From Peristeroidobacter agariperforans (GTDB lineage Bacteria > Pseudomonadota > Gammaproteobacteria > Steroidobacterales > Steroidobacteraceae), in assembly GCF_004138335.1 (NCBI RefSeq), contig NZ_RYFW01000001.1, forward strand, positions 2,935,244-2,999,243: a DNA stretch of 64,000 nucleotides. Direction: 5' to 3'. The notes below the pieces were generated by a model, which made no database searches, was not told the origin of the DNA, and saw nothing but the letters and a program-made list of their open reading frames with translations. This document shows positions 17,153 through 24,015 of the stretch, piece after piece. Positions within the stretch are counted from its first letter, which is position 1. Each line of letters opens with the position of its first letter. Both the position numbers and the translations under genes were made by a program.

Positions 17153-18855
17153 TGTTGTCGCTGAAGCGTCTGATTGCTTGCACGCTGCTGGCTGCGATGC
17201 CGGCGGCAGCTGGCGTTGCGGACACGTTGAACGACGTCATCGCCGAATACGAAACCCTCGCGCGCGCCACGGATACCAACGAAGGCCCGGGCTGGCCGGA
17301 TGTGAGTTTCGCGGCCGCCAAGAAACGACAGGAAAAATACCTCGAGCTGCGCGACCGACTGGGAAAGGTCGATGCGCCAGGCGAAGAAGATGCGCTGACC
17401 CGCGAGCTGCTTCAGTGGCGGCTGCAGGTCTTGATCGACGGCGCGCGCTTCGATGAGGATCGAACGCCTTTCGATAGCGGCGACGGCTTCTTCAACGCCG
17501 GAACGTATGCGGCGCAGGTCACGCGCATCGCGAGCGATGCTGACGCGATGGCGTGGATCGCCAGGCTGCAAGCGCTGCCGTCCTACTATGACGGGCAAAT
17601 TGCGAATCTGCGCCGGGGTATCGCCACGGGATTCACGCAGCCGCGCTCTACTGCCGAATCGGCGCTGAGCTCGATGAAAGTCGCGGCCGATCAGGCGGCG
17701 GCAGACAGTCCGCTGTTGAAGCCGCTGGCGTCATTGCCGGCAACCATTCCAGAAGCGCGACAGAAAGAATTGCGAGCGCAGGCGCTCGCGGTCATCGAGC
17801 GTGCGGTCAAGCCGGCTCAGCGCTCGCTCGTGACGTTCTTCGAGGAGGAATACTTGCCCAAGGCGCGCCCGAAGCTCGGCGCGTCGACGCTTCCGGAGGG
17901 CAGGGCGTACTACGAGTTCGCGGTGAGGCGCTCGACAACGACCGATCTGACGCCGGACGAAGTGTTCGACATCGGTGCCGCGGAGGTTGAGCGCATTCGG
18001 GCCGAGATGATCAGCGCGCAGCGAGCTGACGGCTTCCAGGGAACCTTGCGAGAGTATCTGGACGACTTGAATCGTCGGCCCGGCAGCCATGTGCCCGACA
18101 TCGAGAGCTACGTCGACAAGGCGGCGGGCATCGGCAATCGTGTCGCGCTCGAGCTGCCGCGCTGGTTCAAGACGCTGCCGAGATTGCCTTGGGGCGTTCG
18201 TATCAAGCCCCCGGAATTGGAAGCGGCTTCCGGCGCCTACAACCTGGGCGATCCGGAAAAAGGTGTCGCTGGCGCCGTGGTCGTAGGCCGGCAGGCCTAT
18301 CGCAGTTCGGTGTACGGGCTGACGGCCTGGATGCTGCACGAAGGAATCCCCGGACATCATCTGCAGATTGCGCTCGGACAAGAGCGGCTCGATCTGCCGA
18401 AGTTTCGGCGTCGAGACGATGTGACGGCCTTTGTCGAGGGCTGGGCGCTTTACGCGGAGCGACTGGGCGCGGAGATGGGCATTTATCGGACGCGTGAGGA
18501 ACGCGTCAATCAGCTCTCGATGGAGATGTGGCGCGCCTGCCGACTGGTGATGGATGTCGGGATCCATTGGAAACATTGGTCCGCCGAGCAAGCCGCCGCT
18601 TGCCTGAAAGACAACACCGCGTTGTCGCCGGGCTCCGTGGCTGGGGAGACTCAACGTTACATCTCGTGGCCGGGCCAGGCGCTGGCTTACAAGATCGGCG
18701 AGATCAGGATCAGAAAAATTCGCAGCGAAGCGGAGCAGGCGCTCGGCGCGCGCTTCGAAATTCGTGAGTTTCACGACGCCGTGATCGGCAGCGGCCCGAT
18801 GCCCCTGGACATCCTCGAACGCCACGTGCAGCGCTGGGTGAAACAGCAGCTCTGA
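17152..18855 (+). CDS. Secreted DUF885 family metallopeptidase-like protein (copy 2)
   Basis: A 567-residue protein. The ATG at 17152 overlaps the permease stop and opens a clear signal peptide (LKRLIACTLLAAMPAAAG). The zinc motif is HEGIPGHHLQ (His396-Glu397, His402, His403), the standard DUF885 form. It shares the EEYLPKAR, RYISWPGQALAYKIGE and REFHD stretches with copy 1 at 5572 but differs in the motif and much of the N-terminal half. It is third in the DapA-permease-DUF885 operon. The role is probably peptide hydrolysis feeding the permease. Confidence 0.82.
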   Translation: MLSLKRLIACTLLAAMPAAAGVADTLNDVIAEYETLARATDTNEGPGWPDVSFAAAKKRQEKYLELRDRLGKVDAPGEEDALTRELLQWRLQVLIDGARFDEDRTPFDSGDGFFNAGTYAAQVTRIASDADAMAWIARLQALPSYYDGQIANLRRGIATGFTQPRSTAESALSSMKVAADQAAADSPLLKPLASLPATIPEARQKELRAQALAVIERAVKPAQRSLVTFFEEEYLPKARPKLGASTLPEGRAYYEFAVRRSTTTDLTPDEVFDIGAAEVERIRAEMISAQRADGFQGTLREYLDDLNRRPGSHVPDIESYVDKAAGIGNRVALELPRWFKTLPRLPWGVRIKPPELEAASGAYNLGDPEKGVAGAVVVGRQAYRSSVYGLTAWMLHEGIPGHHLQIALGQERLDLPKFRRRDDVTAFVEGWALYAERLGAEMGIYRTREERVNQLSMEMWRACRLVMDVGIHWKHWSAEQAAACLKDNTALSPGSVAGETQRYISWPGQALAYKIGEIRIRKIRSEAEQALGARFEIREFHDAVIGSGPMPLDILERHVQRWVKQQL

Positions 18856-18943
18856 GTCGTTGTTCGCGCTCCCACGTCTGTGATTCGCTACGCTGTCGGC
18901 TTCCGCCGCGCCAATAAAAACAACAACTTGTAAATTGCACGGA

Positions 18944-18958
18944 GTTATATCGTATAAC
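18944..18958. promoter_or_regulatory. Palindromic operator 3 of the hydroxyproline regulon
   Basis: GTTATATCGTATAAC, a perfect 6-base-arm palindrome around TCG, in the AT-rich 182-base region before the TonB receptor. TATAAC inside it (18953-18958) could serve as the -10 box, with a weak TTGTAA (18928-18933). The rest of 18856-19037 shows no gene. Confidence 0.6.
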
Positions 18959-19037
18959 GTATTTGATTTATTAACTCAGACATGTTTTAAATGTCGGCAA
19001 CCTTCATCTGGCTGAAAACAACATCGTGGGGGCTGAC

Positions 19038-22013
19038 ATGCGTAGCAAAACACCTGGTTTGCCGGGATCGGCAGACCGTTTGAAACTGACGTCGCGGAGT
19101 GGGAAGGCCGCGGTCGTCGCGTGCGCCATTGGACTGTTCGGTCCGATTGGCGGTCACGCGCAAGAGCAGGGAGCCGAGGGGGCTCCGCTCGAGGAAGTGG
19201 TCATCACCGGCACGCGCATCAAGCGAGCCAATCTGGAAACGGCGAGCCCGATCACGGCCCTGCCGCAGGAAGAGTTCAAGTATCAGGGCACCTCGACGGT
19301 CGAGGGCGTGCTCAATCGCATGCCGCAGTTCACTGCGGATTCGAACGAGAACGGCTCGAACGGTTCAGACGGCACCGCGCGTGTGAACCTGCGTAATCTC
19401 GGCCCCTCGCGCGTGCTGGTGCTGATCGACGGCCAGCGAATGCTGCCGGTCGAAGGCAACGACGTGAATTTCATTCCGAGCGCGCTGATCGAGCGCGTCG
19501 ACGTCGTGACCGGCGGCGCATCGGCCGTGTACGGATCCGATGCGGTCTCGGGCGTCGTCAACTTCGTGCTGGACAAGAATCTCGAAGGCGTACGGATCTC
19601 CGCGCAGTACGGTTCTGCCTGGCATCGCAACGACAACTCTTACGCGCGCCAGGTCGTGCGGGACGCGAACTACGAGCTGGCGGACTCCTCGGTGTGGGAC
19701 GGTGGACGCGCCGATTTCAACATCGCCATGGGCATGAACAGCGCGGATGGCAAGGGCAATGCGACCTTCTATCTCGGCTATCGCAAGCTCGAGCCGGTAA
19801 CTCAGGACACGCGTGACTTTTCGGCCTGCGGCCTGAACCTCGGCGGCGCAAACGCCGATGAGCTGGTGTGCGGCGGATCGAGCAACAACCAGTGGGGCAG
19901 CTTCGTGATGCTGGGCGGTCCGAACAACGGCCGCAGCTTCAACAACACGAAGGACGGCCAGCAGACCTGGGTGCCTTACGACAGTTCGTTCCTGTACAAC
20001 TACGCGCCGACCAACTACATCCAGCGCCAGGACCGGCGCCTCACGGCGGGTGGCTTCGCCCACTACGACTACAGCGATCACATGAAGCTGTACGGCGGCG
20101 TGATGTTCATGGATGACCAGACGTACTCGCAGGCTGCGCCGAGCGCGTACTTCCAGGGCAATGTGTATCCGATCAACTGTGACAATCCGTTGATGTCGGC
20201 TCAGCAGGCGTCGATCCTTTGCGGAGCGGCGGCGGGCACGCCGACCAACATCAACACGTTCATCGGCTATCGCTTTGCGGGTGCCGGCGGCGCGCGTATC
20301 GATGATTTGCGTCACACCGACTACCGCATGAACTTCGGTTCGCGAGGCGACATCGCCAGCGGCTGGACCTACGATGTGAGCTATCTGTTCTCTCGAGTCA
20401 TTTACGACGAGAGCTACAAGAACGATCTGGATCTGAACAAGGGCGCCCGGGCGCTGCAGGTCGTGAATGTGAACGGCGTGCCGACCTGTCGCTCGGTCGT
20501 CGATGGCACCGATCCGGACTGCGTCCCCGCCAACGTGTTCTCTGCGTTCGGCATCAGCGACGAAGCCTATGGCTACCTGCTGACGCCGACCTTCACGCAC
20601 GGCGTGCAGACCGAGAAGGTCGCCAACCTGACCGTCAACGGCGATCTGGATCAGTACGGCATCCGCAGCCCGTTCGCGTCAGCCGGTGTGGCGATTGCGA
20701 CCGGTGTGGAACACCGCACTGAAGACCTGACCTTCGAGGCCGATGCGCTCGCTCAGCAGAAGGGCACGAAGGAGAACGCCGGCGAGTTCAACGTCAAAGA
20801 GCTGTACATCGAGGCGGACGTGCCGCTGGTTTCGAGCAAGCCGTTCGTCGATGAGCTGGCGGTCAACCTCGGCTATCGTTATTCGGACTATTCGATCCAG
20901 GGTGGCACGGGCTTCACCGCGGACACGTACAAGTTCGAGCTGCGCTATGCGCCGGTGTCTTCGTTCAAGCTGCGTAGCAGTTATAACCGCGCAGTGCGTG
21001 CTCCTAACATCACAGAGCTGTTCGCCGCGCAGGCGCTCGGCAACGTGGCGGCGCAGGATCCGTGCTCCGGAGCCAACCCCGATGCAAGCCTCGATGACTG
21101 TATTCGCAGCGGTGTCACACAGGCTCAGTACGGGTTGATTCCCGAGTGCCCGGCCGATACTTGCGTGACGCTCGGCGGCGGCAACCTCGGTCTGCAGCCG
21201 GAGATCGCCGATACCTACACATACGGCTTCGTGTTCACGCCGAGCTTCCTGCCGAGCTTCACGTTCTCGGCGGACTACTTCGACATCTTCGTGGATGGTT
21301 ACATCAGCCCGGTCGATGCTCCGACGATCATCAACGAGTGTGTGGATGGCGGCTCGCCGTACTTCTGCAGCCTGTTCCATCGCGATCCGGTGTCCGGCGT
21401 GCTGTTCGGCACGAACGGCTATCTCACGGCCACCAACCAGAACACCGGCTACCTGCAGACCTCGGGCATGGACTTCACGTCCGGCTATAACTTCGACCTG
21501 GGCAACATCCTGCCGGGCGCTCCTGAGCTGGGCTCGATCGACATTTCTTTCGTCGGCACCTGGTTGAACAGCCGTCGCACCGAGCCCTTGCCGGGCCTGG
21601 ACAGCTACAACTGCGTCGGTTTGTTTGGTCCGACCTGCGGTCAGCCTTCGCCGAAGTGGCGCCACAACGTCCGTATGACCTGGACCTCGCCGCAGCAATC
21701 GACCACCGTGTCGGCCAACTGGCGATATTTCGGCTCGGTCGGGCTCTCCAGCAACGACTTCCTGCTGGATGATCAGGAAGATTACATCTCGATGAACCGC
21801 CGTATCACGGGTTACAGCTACCTGGATCTGGCGGCGACCTGGAAGTGGGTGGAATCCGTCGAGTTCCGTGCCGGCATCAACAACGTGTTCGATCGGGATC
21901 CGCCGGTGATCGCCGCGGGCCTGCTCAGCTCGTTCGGCAACGGCAACACCTATCCGGGTGTCTACGACCCGATGGGCCGCCTGGTGTACTTCGGTATGAC
22001 GGTGGAGTTCTGA
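19038..22013 (+). CDS. TonB-dependent outer membrane receptor (hydroxyproline locus)
   Basis: The ATG at 19038 is preferred to the in-frame GTG at 19026 because GGGGG precedes it by about six bases; this gives 991 residues. The sequence has a signal peptide ending near GGHAQE, a TonB box-like region EEVVITGTRIKRAN, a plug domain (about 45-170, with VLVLIDGQRML and YGSDAVSGVVNFVL) and a long beta-barrel ending in the aromatic residue Phe (VYFGMTVEF). This is not the TIGR01782-like class of the two receptors in the pectin locus. It likely imports glycopeptides or peptides released from plant hydroxyproline-rich glycoproteins (inference from linkage and shared operator). Confidence 0.87.
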   Translation: MRSKTPGLPGSADRLKLTSRSGKAAVVACAIGLFGPIGGHAQEQGAEGAPLEEVVITGTRIKRANLETASPITALPQEEFKYQGTSTVEGVLNRMPQFTADSNENGSNGSDGTARVNLRNLGPSRVLVLIDGQRMLPVEGNDVNFIPSALIERVDVVTGGASAVYGSDAVSGVVNFVLDKNLEGVRISAQYGSAWHRNDNSYARQVVRDANYELADSSVWDGGRADFNIAMGMNSADGKGNATFYLGYRKLEPVTQDTRDFSACGLNLGGANADELVCGGSSNNQWGSFVMLGGPNNGRSFNNTKDGQQTWVPYDSSFLYNYAPTNYIQRQDRRLTAGGFAHYDYSDHMKLYGGVMFMDDQTYSQAAPSAYFQGNVYPINCDNPLMSAQQASILCGAAAGTPTNINTFIGYRFAGAGGARIDDLRHTDYRMNFGSRGDIASGWTYDVSYLFSRVIYDESYKNDLDLNKGARALQVVNVNGVPTCRSVVDGTDPDCVPANVFSAFGISDEAYGYLLTPTFTHGVQTEKVANLTVNGDLDQYGIRSPFASAGVAIATGVEHRTEDLTFEADALAQQKGTKENAGEFNVKELYIEADVPLVSSKPFVDELAVNLGYRYSDYSIQGGTGFTADTYKFELRYAPVSSFKLRSSYNRAVRAPNITELFAAQALGNVAAQDPCSGANPDASLDDCIRSGVTQAQYGLIPECPADTCVTLGGGNLGLQPEIADTYTYGFVFTPSFLPSFTFSADYFDIFVDGYISPVDAPTIINECVDGGSPYFCSLFHRDPVSGVLFGTNGYLTATNQNTGYLQTSGMDFTSGYNFDLGNILPGAPELGSIDISFVGTWLNSRRTEPLPGLDSYNCVGLFGPTCGQPSPKWRHNVRMTWTSPQQSTTVSANWRYFGSVGLSSNDFLLDDQEDYISMNRRITGYSYLDLAATWKWVESVEFRAGINNVFDRDPPVIAAGLLSSFGNGNTYPGVYDPMGRLVYFGMTVEF

Positions 22014-22024
22014 TCTGAGAAAGG

Positions 22025-22055
22025 GACGGCGCGTTGTCTTCGACAGCGCGCCGTC
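22025..22055. terminator. Terminator hairpin after the TonB receptor gene
   Basis: A 14-bp stem (GACGGCGCGTTGTC pairing with GACAGCGCGCCGTC, one G-U) with a 3-base loop followed by TTAT. It lies between the convergent receptor and GntR genes. Confidence 0.7.
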
Positions 22056-22123
22056 TTATCTCGATGTTTCGATTTGCCGGCGCGTGGCGCCGTGTCGAGG
22101 CGGGTTCAGGGCGAGGGTAAGGC

Positions 22124-22795
22124 TCAGTCGGGGTCTTTGAGCTGAGCTCGCAGATCCTTGAGCGTGCCTTGAATGTGTTCCTTCAGCAGCTTCTCGACTT
22201 TGCGCTTGTCTCGTTCGAGCCAGGCGTTGAACAGCGCTTGATGCTCGATGTGCGCGCGTGCGTCGCGGCCGGCCGGCTCGAGATGAGCAATGACATAGCG
22301 CTCGGCCAGTACTTCCAGTCGTTCGACCAGCTGCGTGGTAAGAGGGCGGCGGCCCGGCTCCACCAGCGCGATGTGAAACTCTCGATTGCGAACGGCCACG
22401 TCGGCCAGGTTGCTGTGCGCAGCAGTATCGAGCGCGGTGAAGGCTCGCATCGCAATCGCCCGATCGTCGTCCGTTGCCACACTCGATGCATATGCCGCCG
22501 CTTGCGGCTCGATTGACAGCCGCAGCGCGTAGATCTCGTCGACCTGCTCGCGCGACATCGCCTGCACGTAATAACCCCGATTCGGGTGATTGATGAGCAG
22601 ACCTTCCTGCTCCAGCCGCGCCAGCGCCTCGCGCAATGGGATCTTGCTGATGCCGAGCTCGGTGGCCAAGGCATCCTGCCGGATGGGCTCGCCATTGCGC
22701 AGCCGACCCTTGAGGATCTGCTCACGGACGACTTCGAACACGCGATCGGAAAGCGTGCGGACGACGATGCTCATGGCGGCGGGAACACGGTCCAT
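22124..22795 (-). CDS. GntR-family regulator with FCD domain, probable regulator of the hydroxyproline locus
   Basis: A 223-residue protein. The N-terminal winged helix-turn-helix (about 8-75) has the GntR pattern LSDRVFEVVREQIL...LGISKIPLREALARLEQEGLL. The C-terminal all-helical FCD domain (about 85-215) has the metal/ligand histidine set NREFHIALVE, HIEHQALFNAW and LLKEHIQGTL. FCD regulators usually bind short palindromes as dimers and respond to small acids or amino acid catabolites. The three 15-base palindromes at 5533, 14748 and 18944 fit. Start is either 22795 or 22774; neither has a clear ribosome site. The ligand could be hydroxyproline or a pathway intermediate. Confidence 0.85.
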   Translation of the reverse strand: MDRVPAAMSIVVRTLSDRVFEVVREQILKGRLRNGEPIRQDALATELGISKIPLREALARLEQEGLLINHPNRGYYVQAMSREQVDEIYALRLSIEPQAAAYASSVATDDDRAIAMRAFTALDTAAHSNLADVAVRNREFHIALVEPGRRPLTTQLVERLEVLAERYVIAHLEPAGRDARAHIEHQALFNAWLERDKRKVEKLLKEHIQGTLKDLRAQLKDPD

Positions 22796-22900
22796 ATGGA
22801 ATACCGTAGACGATCATACCCGAACCGGCGGGCGAATTCCGGCGTGCAGCGGCGAGTTAGAGTCGGGTAAAGGCGGAATCCCTGCAGGTGCGCTACATAA

Positions 22901-23764
22901 TTAATGCGCGGCCAGGTCGAGCTCCGCGATGAGGGGAAAATGATCTGACGGATAGCGCCCCTCGCGTTGCGTCGTGACGGTCTCCACCCGGTTTACCTTC
23001 AGGCCGCGAACCAATATCCAGTCGATGCGTCGTTCTGGTTTGCCCGTGAAGCCGTGGAAGGTGCCTTGCGGGCCGCTGCGTTCTGGGGCTGCGGTCCAGG
23101 CGTCGGTCAGCGACTTCGTGAGGCTCGAGTAGGCGCGGCTCTCTGCTGTCGTGTTGAAGTCCCCGAGGAGAATGACAGGTTCCGTCGCTGCCAGCTTCCC
23201 CAAGCGATCGCGAATGAGCTCGGCACATCGAACGCGAATGGGCTCGTCGCTATCGCGATAGGGCAAGTGCGTGTTGTAGAGCGTGAATGTTGCGCCGTCG
23301 GCGAGGCGCTCGAAGCGTGCCCACGTCACCATGCGCGGATACAAATTGCCCCACGTGCGGCTACCGGCAACATCGGGCGTGTCCGAGAGCCAGAAGTTGC
23401 CGGACTCGCGCACACGCAGGCGATCCTTGCGATAGAACACGCCCATGTGTTCGTCGACATGGTCGCCGCCGCGGCCTTCGCCGAACCAGACAAACTGAGG
23501 CAGACGTTCGACGATCTCATCGCCCTGGCGTTTGAAGAGTTCCTGCGTGCCGATGACATCGGGATCTTCGGCACGAAGCATTGCCACGACCACGTCGCGT
23601 CGGGCGTCCCAGTTGTTTGCTCCATCGTTGGGAGTGAGCAAACGAACGTTGAATGTCATGACTCGCAGCGGCTGTGCGTGCACCGGCAGCGCCGTCAGCG
23701 TGCAGCCGACCAGCCACAGCAGAACGTTGAGCCAGGGGAGTTGTCGGCGGATCTTCCGGGTCAC
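22901..23764 (-). CDS. Secreted endonuclease/exonuclease/phosphatase family hydrolase
   Basis: A 287-residue protein with a signal peptide (LLWLVGCTLTALPVHAQ). The EEP fold motifs are in order: MTFNVRL near residue 36, GTQELF (metal-binding Glu), LYNTHLPY, LLGDFNTT (Asp, Asn) and the terminal SDHFPLIAELDL (Asp-His). All catalytic positions are kept. Secreted members act as phosphodiesterases on nucleic acids, lipids or phosphorylated metabolites; the target is not readable. It lies upstream of, and in the same direction as, the GntR gene (106-base gap) and is divergent from the first pectin-locus TonB receptor. Confidence 0.82.
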   Translation of the reverse strand: MTRKIRRQLPWLNVLLWLVGCTLTALPVHAQPLRVMTFNVRLLTPNDGANNWDARRDVVVAMLRAEDPDVIGTQELFKRQGDEIVERLPQFVWFGEGRGGDHVDEHMGVFYRKDRLRVRESGNFWLSDTPDVAGSRTWGNLYPRMVTWARFERLADGATFTLYNTHLPYRDSDEPIRVRCAELIRDRLGKLAATEPVILLGDFNTTAESRAYSSLTKSLTDAWTAAPERSGPQGTFHGFTGKPERRIDWILVRGLKVNRVETVTTQREGRYPSDHFPLIAELDLAAH

Positions 23765-23872
23765 AGTGGGCTCGTTTGGTTGTCGTGCCGGCCGAGTGTA
23801 GAGCCGACAGATTACAAGCGGACGACCCGGGCCGCTCTCTTGACAGTGCCCGGGCGATGGAGCGATGCTCGG

Positions 23873-23888
23873 TTGACACCGGTGGCAA
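23873..23888. promoter_or_regulatory. CACCGGTG-core palindromic operator before pectin arm 1
   Basis: TTGACACCGGTGGCAA, 14 of 16 bases symmetric. TTGACA inside it can serve as the -35 box. A related site, TGACACCGGTGACA, is at 42224, before the second pectin arm. The form resembles LacI-family operators; no LacI gene is in the window. Confidence 0.6.
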
Positions 23889-24015
23889 TCGCAGAATTTT
23901 GCAGTTCCGCTGGGCAGGGGGACGACGCTTTAGCGAGCGAAGTCGAGGATCAACATGAACGGATTCGCGCCGTGCATGCGGCTGCCTGCGTCCGACAATA
24001 ATCAGGAAGATTTAC

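Noticed and set aside
22796-22822. Possible autoregulatory operator before the GntR gene
   Set aside because: Only the outer GTA/TAC bases are symmetric; the match to the three good palindromes is too weak.
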